DNA of 64,000 nt from positions 34,370-98,369 of the forward strand of contig NZ_JBHLUA010000015.1 in NCBI RefSeq assembly GCF_042433895.1. The letters run 5' to 3'. Below, in pieces: positions 33,891 to 41,939 of the stretch (positions are counted from its first letter, which is position 1; each line of letters starts with the position of its first letter). The notes under the pieces are model-generated. The model worked only from the letters and a program-made list of their open reading frames with translations. It did no database searches and had not been told where the DNA came from. A program made the translations under genes and the position numbers. The stretch comes from Mesonia maritima (GTDB lineage: Bacteria; Bacteroidota; Bacteroidia; Flavobacteriales; Flavobacteriaceae).

Positions 33891-33978
33891 AATATAATAA
33901 TAGGTCTTCTCAACTTTCCTCAAAGCTAACTTCTCTTAGCATTCTATAAGGTTTCGCTCTTATTCAACACGAAATCCT

Positions 33979-34791
33979 ATGCAAACCCAAGACTTCCAAA
34001 ACCTAAAACAAGGCAAGCCCATCGCTTTAGAACACCTCTATCAAAAATACAATCGCATGCTCTTTTGGCTGGGCAAGCAATTGATACGGGATGAATTTGT
34101 CATTGAGACCTTAGTACAAGAAAGTTTTTTAAAACTATGGAAACATCGGGAGACCCTAGAAACACCCGAGCATATCTTCTTTTTCCTGCGCTATGTCATG
34201 AAACGGGAATGCACCTATTACTACTGTCGGCCCAAAAATAAGTTTAACCGTTCCATCAACCGACTCAGTTTTTACGGCAATTATGAAGATTATATGCTGG
34301 GGCACGATCCGGTGGCGGAAGAAGATGAACATCTATTGGAACAGGAAGCTACACAACAAGCTTTTGAACAGGTTAAAAAGGTACTCCCCTACTTGAGTGC
34401 CGAACGAAGTCGGCTCATCGAGCTTTGCATTACTTATGGCTTTCGGTATAAAGCCATTGCCGAGGTGATGGGAAAAGGAATTACCGAAACCGCTAATGAG
34501 GTAAAACGTGCCATTGCTGAACTTAAAACTATTCTTCAGCAAGACAACGCCCTTGAACGGCAACAAAACTCAGGCGAAACGATAAAGTTAGAGGGCGAAA
34601 TGACCACCGCACAGGCCAAGGTGTTTCAACTGCGTTGTGAAGAGGCGTATTCCTTTGCGCGCATTGCGGAAGAATTAAACTGCTCCCAAAAAGAAGCGCA
34701 ACAGGAGTTTATGACCGCCTATAGCTTTATGCAACAACAACACGAACAACAAACAAACTCCTTCGGGGCAAGCCTTCAAGGCATCCGTTAG
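33979..34791 (+). CDS. ECF (sigmaE-type) sigma factor with extra C-terminal sigma4-like segment
   Basis: Sigma2 covers ~12-85 (ALEHLYQKYNRMLFWLGKQL, LVQESFLKLWKHRE). Sigma4 covers ~125-185 (YLSAERSRLIELCITYGFRYKAIAEVMGK...). A further segment ~200-250 (TTAQAKVFQLRCEEAYSFARIAEELNCSQKEAQQEF) repeats the sigma4 helix pattern. At 270 aa it is much longer than usual ECF factors (~180 aa). No anti-sigma gene is adjacent. The next gene, 73 bases on, encodes a nuclease-dead Cas12f-like protein. In Bacteroidota such pairs have been shown to recruit RNA polymerase by RNA guide instead of promoter sequence. GC content is visibly higher than in flanking genes. Confidence 0.9.
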   Translation: MQTQDFQNLKQGKPIALEHLYQKYNRMLFWLGKQLIRDEFVIETLVQESFLKLWKHRETLETPEHIFFFLRYVMKRECTYYYCRPKNKFNRSINRLSFYGNYEDYMLGHDPVAEEDEHLLEQEATQQAFEQVKKVLPYLSAERSRLIELCITYGFRYKAIAEVMGKGITETANEVKRAIAELKTILQQDNALERQQNSGETIKLEGEMTTAQAKVFQLRCEEAYSFARIAEELNCSQKEAQQEFMTAYSFMQQQHEQQTNSFGASLQGIR

Positions 34792-34864
34792 AAACAAATT
34801 TTCAATTTCAAGGCAAGCCTCGGTAGAGTAATCCCGTTGGCGGTGCCAAAAAACCGAATCTAAG

Positions 34865-35962
34865 ATGAAAAAGAACACAATCAAACTTACCCGAAAAATA
34901 CAGGTACTCATCGATCTCCCGACTGCGGAAGAGCGTAAAGAAGCGATCGGAAAACTTTACGATTGGCAGGATCGCGCCTATAGAACGGCTAATATCATGC
35001 TGGCGCACCTGTATGTACAGGATATGATGAAAGAGTTCTTCTATTTATCGGAAGGGATTAAATATAAATTAGTCGATGAACAAAAAGAACCCGACGGTAT
35101 CTTACAAACCTCCCGGATGAATACCATCTATCAGGTCACCTCAAAACGTTTTAAAGGCAAGATGCCCACCAACATTATCTCTTGCTTAAAGGCAAGTTTA
35201 TACAGTAATTTTAAAAAGAACCGTGATGCCTATTGGGGGGGCGAGTGTTCGCTGATGAATTTTAAACGGGATATGCCTTTTCCGTTTACCACCGAAGGGA
35301 TGAGCAAATTGGTCTACGACAACGAAAAGAAAGCCTTTTGCTTTCGCTTGTTTAAGATTCCGTTAAAAACCTATTTAGGCAGGGATCATAGCGATAAGTG
35401 GAAATTGTTGAAGCGTGTCACGCAAGGAGAACTGAAATTATGCACTTCGCATTTACAACTGAAAAACGGAAAAACGTTTTGGCTGGCGGTATTTGAATTG
35501 GAAAAAGAAAAGCATGCCTTAAAACCGGGGGTGGTAGCGGAAGTTTCGCTTTCGTTGGAATATCCCCTCGTGGTTAAAGTCGGCACCAAACGATTCCCCA
35601 TCGGTACCAAAGAAGAGTTTTTACACCGAAGACTCGCCATTCAAGCCGCTCGAAAACGCGCACAGGTGGGCGTGACGTATGCCAAATCAGGGAAAGGACG
35701 CAAACGGAAGTTAAAAGCTTTAGATACCTATCATCAAATGGAGCGGAACTATATCAAAAATCGCTTACACGTCTATAGCCGAAGATTAATCGATTTCTGC
35801 GTTCAACAACAAGCAGGAACTTTAATGCTGATGAATCAAGAAGATAAAATAGGCATCGCCAAGAAAGAAGAATTTGTATTTCGAAATTGGAGCTATTACG
35901 AATTAATCACCAACATAAAATACAAAGCCAATAAAGCCGGGATTGAAGTCATCGTTGGGTAG
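34865..35962 (+). CDS. Nuclease-dead Cas12f/TnpB-like RNA-guided protein (dCas12f)
   Basis: The C-terminal half follows the TnpB/Cas12f layout: a beta region ending near 222, a stretch at 224-232 (VAEVSLSLE) where active enzymes have the RuvC-I GIDxG motif, the long basic helices of 250-310 (RRLAIQAARKRAQ, KLKALDTYHQMERNYIKNRL), TLMLMNQED at 319-327 where RuvC-II has its Glu, and WSYYELITNIKYKANKAGIEVIVG at the end. The RuvC-I Asp and RuvC-II Glu are missing. The zinc finger and RuvC-III are absent because the protein stops at 365. It should bind RNA and DNA without cutting. Partner sigma factor and structured RNA lie directly upstream. Confidence 0.85.
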   Translation: MKKNTIKLTRKIQVLIDLPTAEERKEAIGKLYDWQDRAYRTANIMLAHLYVQDMMKEFFYLSEGIKYKLVDEQKEPDGILQTSRMNTIYQVTSKRFKGKMPTNIISCLKASLYSNFKKNRDAYWGGECSLMNFKRDMPFPFTTEGMSKLVYDNEKKAFCFRLFKIPLKTYLGRDHSDKWKLLKRVTQGELKLCTSHLQLKNGKTFWLAVFELEKEKHALKPGVVAEVSLSLEYPLVVKVGTKRFPIGTKEEFLHRRLAIQAARKRAQVGVTYAKSGKGRKRKLKALDTYHQMERNYIKNRLHVYSRRLIDFCVQQQAGTLMLMNQEDKIGIAKKEEFVFRNWSYYELITNIKYKANKAGIEVIVG

Positions 35963-37111
35963 TGAGAAGTTAGTAGTTAGAGTTTAGTAGGGAGTAATTA
36001 GTAGTGAGTAGTGAGTATTGAGTAGTTAGTAGGTAAGAGTTAATGAGGAATTTTGAATTTTAAATGTTGAATAGTTAGCTTGTCATTTCGATTGATTTTA
36101 GACGAGCCTTAGCGAGGGTGAAATTGTATCGAGAAGTTGTTCTGCAAACAGGAAACTAGAGGTTAGAGCCTAGAATCTAGAAGTTGGATATTCTTTATTC
36201 AGTGTTCTGCATTCAGTAGACAGGAAGCTAGAAGATAGAGACTGTTTTTTTTAATGAGTAATATAGAATGAAGAATTAACAATGTTAAATGTTCAATAGT
36301 TAGCCTGTCACTTCGTGATTTTAGACGAGCCTTAGCGAGGGTGAAATTGTATCGAGAAGTAGTTCTGCAAACAGGAAACTAGAGGTTAGAGCCTAGAATC
36401 TAGAAGTTGGATATTCTTTATTCAGTGTTCTGCATTCAGTAGACAGGAAGCTAGAGGATAGAGACTGTTTTTTTAATGAGAAATAAAATGCTAAATTTTG
36501 AATTTTAAATGTTGAATAGTTAGCCTGTCACTTCGAGTGATTTTAGCCGAGCCTTAGCGAGGGTGAAATTGTATCGAGAAGTAGTTTTAGAAAATAGAAG
36601 TTAGTTTTAATTTTAAGATAAAAACGGCCTATCGAAAATTGCTCGTAAAATTTGAAGAGCCGGCTTCGTAAAATTTTAGGCTGTTTGAACGAAGTGAGTT
36701 CCTAAAATTTAGGAGCCAATCAATAAATTTAGAGCTAATTTCGTAAGCCTAGATCTTTTTGTTACTTTTTATCGTAACCGACGACTGTAAGGAGAGGATT
36801 ACGTTTGTAAAAAGTAAATAGCATTAGTTTCATAAGCCTAAAATTTTGATTCTTTTGGGCAATGCAAAAGAATAAAACATGATTTAAAATTTAGAATTAA
36901 AATAATTATCGAGGGTGCTTGCACACCCGCAAGGTGAGGTACAGGTTACACTCACTAAGTATTTTAACATGCAACGCGTGGGTTCACTTTCTTTTACTTC
37001 TCCTCAGTGGAAGTAATGTTAGGAAATGCTACGAAATAAAATTATATCGAGAAAACGTCTAATTCTCGTAAGTCATCCTAAGTATGTCGATAAGTTAACT
37101 TCGAGTACAAT
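35963..37111. other. Repeat-rich intergenic region
   Basis: This 1149-base stretch begins with low-complexity TAGTGAGTAG-like sequence, continues with 2.5 copies of a ~226-base repeat (36061-36588), and ends with short palindromic segments. No gene is seen. Such sequence is typical of flavobacterial intergenic repeat families. Confidence 0.6.
36061..36588. repeat. Two and a half direct copies of a ~226-bp unit
   Basis: Copy 1 (36061-36258) and copy 2 (36287-36480) are nearly identical from AATGTT(G/C)AATAGTTAG to GACTG-T7/8-AATGAG. Copy 3 (36507-36588) has only the first part. Each contains a hyphenated repeat around CGAGCCTTAGCGAGGGTGAA followed by ATTGTATCGAGAAG, which belongs to the widespread flavobacterial CTTCGA...TATCGAGAAG intergenic family. 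Confidence 0.8.
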
Positions 37112-37744
37112 CTATAATTCGCCAAGGTACACACTAAGTGATGCTTGTTGTTCTTGCGGACGGTAATAGCCTACCCATCCATGAAATTCAGCAGTAGGAC
37201 TCCAAACTTCCGGTATGGCAAAAGTAGCTTGTCCGGCTTGTCTTTCCGCCAATTGTTCCACAAAGTAAAATTGATGTAAATCCGGTTGGTACACAACCAC
37301 AAAAAGCTGATCGTCTGCCTTTGCCATGGCTTGTTCCACTTGAGGCTGCCAGGTTAAGTGAACTTGTGACTCCTCCCTTTGTAGCTCCACCTGTTCAGGT
37401 ATCCGAAGGTCCCCATAACTCAATAAACATTGGGAATAGGTAATATGATAGCCTTCCCCGTTAGACGTTAAAGCATGTCGTAAGTAGTAAGATTTAATAT
37501 GATTAAAAGTGGGGGAATTTTGTTGTAAGGGGAAGTAGGTATTTTTTAAAATCCACTGAAGTGGTGTTAAAAAATGCATTACCGTCTTCATTTTGCTTTG
37601 TTGCTTTTTTTGTAAGGTCGAGGACTTTTGAGAATTTACATTCGGTAAACTACTTATGTATGTACCATACTTCGTTTTTTTAAACACGACCGAACCCGCT
37701 TTTCCGGACAGGTCCCCTAAAGGATTGTTGATGATTCTTGCCAT
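37112..37744 (-). CDS. DUF6266-like protein (210 aa)
   Basis: The start MARIINNPLGDLSGKAGSVVFKK, with GxxSGKxGxxVFKK, matches the N-terminus of DUF6266 proteins of Bacteroidota. A short helix-rich part and a C-terminal beta domain (QVELQREESQVHLTWQP) follow. The function of the family is unknown. No signal peptide is seen. It lies 1.1 kb beyond dCas12f, in convergent orientation, and shares that locus's higher GC, so it may have arrived with the module or be a target of it. Confidence 0.75.
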   Translation of the reverse strand: MARIINNPLGDLSGKAGSVVFKKTKYGTYISSLPNVNSQKSSTLQKKQQSKMKTVMHFLTPLQWILKNTYFPLQQNSPTFNHIKSYYLRHALTSNGEGYHITYSQCLLSYGDLRIPEQVELQREESQVHLTWQPQVEQAMAKADDQLFVVVYQPDLHQFYFVEQLAERQAGQATFAIPEVWSPTAEFHGWVGYYRPQEQQASLSVYLGEL

Positions 37745-38463
37745 AGTAGTTAATTAATTTTAAAATAGTTCTTTTAAATATACTGAAAAAATGCCGTTTA
37801 AACGCAGGGGTTCTTATCTGGTTTAATAAGAAAAGCCACCACTGCTACGTAACTTCTTCGAGTTTTATTCGATAATTCCAGGAAATATAGACCTTCACTC
37901 GAGGAAAATTCGAAGAAGTTTCGAAGAAGCAACGAATGAAAAATGATGCTGCTATACTAATTATAACTACCTGTAAAGAAGCTGAAAAAAAATTATTAAA
38001 AATCACCTTGAAAAGAAACCCTTTGTAGTTTTTCTAAACGTTCTAAAAATTAAAAGTAAGAATATTGGTTATTTTAGTTGGTTAACCATCACCGAGAATA
38101 CCTTGATAAAAAGCTAAAAAAGTGAAATGAAAGAAGAAAAATACACAACACCACATTCTTTACTTCCACCTTTAGGGCTTTTGATGAAAATTTAAATCAG
38201 GATCATTTCACAAAATTATAGCAAAAGCCAACAACCAAAATGGATTGAAGACTACCTGGCTCAAGTTTCCACAGAAGAAACTTTTAAGCACTGCCTGAGA
38301 AACTGATATTCATAGATATACTAAAAATTTATTGGTCTTTTTTAATCAGAATTTTTAAAATAAAATCAAATAAAAAAGGGAGGTAATTATAAAATCACCT
38401 CCCTTTTAAAAGACCTAATATTTGTTATTCAATTGATATTATACAATTGAATTTTCTAAATTA
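37745..38463. other. Intergenic region, nothing recognised
   Basis: 719 bases. It contains a short imperfect palindrome around 37850-37930 (ACTTCTTCGAG...GAAGAAGTTTCGAAGAAG) and, at the right end, the terminator of the curlin gene. No ORF of useful length is present, and short coding-like fragments near 38110-38290 could be decayed sequence. Confidence 0.5.
38372..38407 (-). terminator. Terminator of the 297-aa curlin gene
   Basis: AAAAGGGAGGT pairs with ACCTCCCTTTT (38397-38407) around a 12-base loop. On the minus strand it ends in a T-run. It could act in both directions. Confidence 0.8.
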
Positions 38464-39357
38464 TTAGTTAGATTGAGTTACAGTAGCAGTATTCGCTCCG
38501 TTTTGAGTAATGGTAGAAGTATTTCCTAACATACCTGATTGATTTACTGTAGCCATGTTATCTGCAGAAATAGTTCCAGAAGCTCCTTGTGTAATAGTAG
38601 AAGTATTATCTTCTCCTGTTTGCATTACATCTGCTTCGTTAGAATATCCGTTAGAACCACCAGAAGTACCACCAGATTGAGTTACACTTGATGAGTTATA
38701 ATCTCCATTTTGAACTAAGTTAGACCAGTTATAATCTCCGTTTTGAGTCACAACCTCTGTATTACTTGGAACTGCATTAGCCGAAGTAACAACAGTTTGA
38801 TCAGTCATCGTTTTGTTATCATTTCCAGTTTGAGAAATTACAGAAGAGTTACTGTTAGTATGGTTATGATCTCCACTTTGATTAATATTTACATCGTTAC
38901 GATCTCCAACTTGATCAACATCTGCAATATTTTTATTGTCTATTTGTCTTACATAAGAAACATTATCAGTACCAGATTGATCTATGTTGGCTACGTGATC
39001 ATCATCAGCCCCATGATTTCCCTGTAACAAAGTAGAGTTATTATTAGTTCCTGTTTGTGTAACATACCCTTCGTGTGATTCCCCGTGTTGATCTACTAAA
39101 GAAGTATTCTCTCCAGTTTGGTTTACTGTAGCGGTATGCCCCTCAAAATCTTGATTAACAGTACTTGTGTTTTCACCGTCTTGTGTTACGGTTGCCACGT
39201 TGTCAAGATCTCTTTGATCAACATTACTGGTGTTTCCTCCTGTTTGATTAATTGTAGCCATGTTATTATTTCCTTCTTGTATGGCATCACTCGTATTTTG
39301 AGCAAATAATACTGACCCGAACATTAGCGCAGCAGCGCTTAAAATTACTTTTTTCAT
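38464..39357 (-). CDS. Curlin-repeat protein (amyloid fibre subunit type, 297 aa)
   Basis: A Sec signal (MKKVILSAAALMFGSVLFAQ) is followed by about 12 imperfect repeats of the curlin pattern (N-x5-Q-x-G-x2-N: ATVNQTGENTS, ATVTQDGENTS). Curlin repeats form stacked beta-strand amyloid outside the cell. The CsgG/E/F export genes are not in this window. A second, longer paralogue with an almost identical signal lies 257 bases upstream on the same strand. It may act in biofilm or adhesion. Confidence 0.9.
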   Translation of the reverse strand: MKKVILSAAALMFGSVLFAQNTSDAIQEGNNNMATINQTGGNTSNVDQRDLDNVATVTQDGENTSTVNQDFEGHTATVNQTGENTSLVDQHGESHEGYVTQTGTNNNSTLLQGNHGADDDHVANIDQSGTDNVSYVRQIDNKNIADVDQVGDRNDVNINQSGDHNHTNSNSSVISQTGNDNKTMTDQTVVTSANAVPSNTEVVTQNGDYNWSNLVQNGDYNSSSVTQSGGTSGGSNGYSNEADVMQTGEDNTSTITQGASGTISADNMATVNQSGMLGNTSTITQNGANTATVTQSN

Positions 39358-39564
39358 TTCAAAAAAATTTTATTGATTATTAAATTATTTCTACAACGAA
39401 TATTAGTAATGATTAAGAGATAGACAATCAAACAGGATTTTATTTGATGTATTTCATTTTAATCAGATAAACGGTAAATAATTGGTTAATAAATATTTAA
39501 AACTAACCTATATTAAAACGTCATATAACCCTAAAGAATAATTAAAATGAATTTTAATAATAAA

Positions 39565-39590
39565 AAAGCACCCAAAAATCGGTGCTCTTT
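39565..39590 (-). terminator. Terminator of the 403-aa curlin gene
   Basis: GCACC (39568-39572) pairs with GGTGC (39581-39585), with the extension AAAAAG/CTTTTA. On the minus strand it reads GAGCACCGATTTTTGGGTGC followed by a T6 run. Confidence 0.8.
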
Positions 39591-39614
39591 TATTATTAAG
39601 GAATTAATAGGTTA

Positions 39615-40826
39615 TTAGTTCCCCTTCTGAAAAACGGTTGCAGAGTTTCCGTTACCATTTTGCATTACTGTACTTGTTTGCCCTTGATTTTTTTGTTTAA
39701 CAGAAGAAAAATTATCATTGCCCATTTGCGTAACTGTAGAAGTATGAAATTTCCCTTCTTGCCACACATTGCTGCTGTTATTATCACCTTCTTGCCAAAC
39801 TTTAGAATCACTATCAGTTACTATTTGGTAAACTTTGCTGTAGTTATCGTTTCCTATTTGGTCAACTTCAGAAGTCATTCTTCTTCCTTGTTGTTCATCA
39901 TAAGCATAGTTATCACTTCCATTTTGGAAAATAGTAGAACTTAAATCTTCTCCTCTTTGTTCAGTAAGCGCTTCATTATAAGTTCCTCCGGTTTGTTCAA
40001 TATAAGCTACAGAGTTTCCAGTTCCACCGGTGTTTCCACCATTATCTCTATCTTGGTCGATAGTCGCTTTGTTATAATCGCTTGTTTGTAAAATCTGCGC
40101 TTGATTTTGTCCATTTTCCGGAAGATCGTTGTTTTGATAAACGGTTGCAGTGTTATTATTTCCTAACTGATCAATATCAGAATTGTTTAATGAACTTGCT
40201 TGCTCTACCCAAGCTGTATTTGAGTTTCCATTTTGAATAATATCAGAAGTATTTCTATCCGCCTGAACTCCGTTTACAGTTAACTGTGAAGTTGTAGCAG
40301 TATTATCATTTCCATTCTGCATAATTGTACTCAAATTGTTTGGCTCTACGTCTACTCCACTCACCGCTTGATCGTTTCCGTTTTGAGTTACTGTTGCCTT
40401 ATTTGAATTCCCTAACTGATCAATATCAGTTTTGTTCTCACTTCCTGATTGATTTACTGTTGAAGTGTTAGAAGTTCCATTTTGCAAAACATTCGCAATT
40501 TGATCATCTTCACTTTGATTCACAGTAGAATGGTTTGAACTTCCGTTTTGATTTACTACAGCTTCATTATTTCGGTTTTCCCCATTATCACCGTCAAATT
40601 GATTTACTGCAGAAGTATTAGAACTTCCTGTTTGCTTTACCTCTGCGATATTAGAGTATCCAGCCGTGTTAGCGTCTCCCTGAATAACATCAGAATCATT
40701 AAGATTTCCGGTTTGCTTAACGTTAGTAACGTTATCGTTACCAACTTGACCAACTTTACTATCGTTTTGTGCAAATGTAATTGCCCCAACCATAAGCGCA
40801 GCAGCGCTCAAAATTACTTTTTTCAT
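39615..40826 (-). CDS. Curlin-repeat protein (403 aa)
   Basis: The signal peptide MKKVILSAAALMVGAITFAQ is nearly identical to that of the downstream paralogue. About 17 curlin-type repeats follow (VTNVKQTGNLNDS, KATVTQNGNDQA, SSVKQKNQGQTSTVMQNGNGNS), ending ATVFQKGN. It is rich in Asn, Gln, Ser and Thr and poor in charge, as expected for an amyloid subunit. Its own terminator separates it from the second gene, so the two are regulated separately. Confidence 0.9.
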   Translation of the reverse strand: MKKVILSAAALMVGAITFAQNDSKVGQVGNDNVTNVKQTGNLNDSDVIQGDANTAGYSNIAEVKQTGSSNTSAVNQFDGDNGENRNNEAVVNQNGSSNHSTVNQSEDDQIANVLQNGTSNTSTVNQSGSENKTDIDQLGNSNKATVTQNGNDQAVSGVDVEPNNLSTIMQNGNDNTATTSQLTVNGVQADRNTSDIIQNGNSNTAWVEQASSLNNSDIDQLGNNNTATVYQNNDLPENGQNQAQILQTSDYNKATIDQDRDNGGNTGGTGNSVAYIEQTGGTYNEALTEQRGEDLSSTIFQNGSDNYAYDEQQGRRMTSEVDQIGNDNYSKVYQIVTDSDSKVWQEGDNNSSNVWQEGKFHTSTVTQMGNDNFSSVKQKNQGQTSTVMQNGNGNSATVFQKGN

Positions 40827-41074
40827 GCTAAAGAATTAATTGATTAATAAATATTCTACAGAACTATTAATTTCCGAGACAAATATTACTCAACCTTAAA
40901 AATTCTTCAATTAAAAAAATTTTTATTTGATATAAAGTAATTTTTTAACGACAAACGGTTTTCACAAAGACACCTAAAAAGCAATCAGTTAAGAAGACAA
41001 AACTGCTCAGATTAGAAGAAGGGGTTCTAGCCCAAGCCTTAAAATTACTGTTGTAAAATGATTGAAATCAAATT

Positions 41075-41836
41075 TTATCTTTTTAGCGAGCCAAGTTGCG
41101 CTTTTAATTCTTCCATAGATTGTTGCAATTGTTTTAGCATACTATTTTCAGAATTGGCATCTAAACTAAAGGTTAGTTTACTGGTAACTTGCCAAATTTC
41201 TTGAATATCAGAAACCTTGACTTCAAATGGCGCATATTCTTCATTTAACGAAACTAATCTGATTTTTGAAGGATCAGTTAATTTATGAAGCTTTTTAACG
41301 ACAACCGTATCATACATTACAATTACATAAATTTTATGATCGGTAGCTTCTGCTAAGCTCGGAATTGCTTTCGCCAACACCCAATCATCTGGTCGTAAAT
41401 TTGGCAACATACTATCGCCTTCTACTTGAAAACCACGATACGTTGCATTTCTATATTGTGGTAACGGAAAATCAAAAGCGGGCAATTGTTTATACCATTC
41501 TACATCTTGAATATTATGCGGATACCCGGCTGCAGCGCGTTGATTTACCATCATAATATTTTCATCTTCTTCAGAATTTACCGTAATTACTTTCGGCATC
41601 GTATCTACTTGATGAATATTAAGATGTTTTTGGTGACTTTGCCCAAATAACCACATCGGGTTAATACTGAATTGCCGTAACAATTCCATCACCACAGTTC
41701 CGGCGAGTTTTGTTCTTCCGCGTTCAATATCTGCAGTTGAACTTTTTATACCTAATTTTTCAGCAAATTCAGCTTGTGTAAACTGATTCTCTTCCCGAAC
41801 TTCTTTAAACCGTTTTATTTCAATTGCTGTTTCCAT
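41075..41836 (-). CDS. S24-type repressor (HTH + LexA-like autoprotease)
   Basis: An N-terminal XRE helix-turn-helix (~8-65: TQAEFAEKLGIKSSTADIERGRTKL) is joined to an S24 peptidase domain. That domain has the nucleophile in VEGDSMLPNLRPDDWVLA, the general base Lys in VVVKKLH, and an Ala-Gly cleavage site candidate in RAAAGYP. A coiled tail (QLQQSMEELKAQLGSL) ends the protein. It should cleave itself with activated RecA after DNA damage. It is divergent from the radical SAM repair gene, and three similar operator-like sequences lie between them. Confidence 0.92.
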   Translation of the reverse strand: METAIEIKRFKEVREENQFTQAEFAEKLGIKSSTADIERGRTKLAGTVVMELLRQFSINPMWLFGQSHQKHLNIHQVDTMPKVITVNSEEDENIMMVNQRAAAGYPHNIQDVEWYKQLPAFDFPLPQYRNATYRGFQVEGDSMLPNLRPDDWVLAKAIPSLAEATDHKIYVIVMYDTVVVKKLHKLTDPSKIRLVSLNEEYAPFEVKVSDIQEIWQVTSKLTFSLDANSENSMLKQLQQSMEELKAQLGSLKR

Positions 41837-41856
41837 AACTCAAATATACATCTTAA

Positions 41857-41910
41857 CGGAATATTTCCGAAATAATTTTAGGAATAAATCCATTAAAAAG
41901 GAATTAATCC
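41857..41910. promoter_or_regulatory. Three operator-like repeats for the S24 repressor
   Basis: CGGAATATTTCCG (41857-41869), GGAATAAATCC (41881-41891) and GGAATTAATCC (41900-41910) share the pattern GGAAT-x-x-(A/T)TCC in the divergent interval. The first is a perfect inverted repeat. They are good candidates for repressor binding that controls both directions. Confidence 0.55.
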
Positions 41911-41939
41911 GTAATTTCGTATAAATTCCAAGGTAAAAT

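Larger units (their letters stand above)
33623..33978. other. Intergenic region holding the structured RNA
   Basis: 356 bases between the HTH gene and the sigma factor gene. It contains a palindrome (33653-33674), a TATATTTG -7 box (33706-33713), and the nested-stem RNA that ends in a T-run at 33885-33890. No ORF is present. Confidence 0.7.

Noticed and set aside
34865..35962. Active IS605-family TnpB or a whole insertion sequence
   Set aside because: RuvC residues and the zinc finger are missing, no TnpA gene or transposon end hairpins are seen, and a sigma factor gene is paired with it.
35963..36060. Tandem TAGTGAGTAG-like sequence as a CRISPR or iteron array
   Set aside because: Irregular unit length and simple-sequence character; no spacers and no replication gene nearby.
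38464..40826. Dense short repeats that could be read as a CRISPR-like or tandem repeat array
   Set aside because: They lie in long open frames with signal peptides and match the curlin amino-acid repeat; spacing and sequence do not fit CRISPR.
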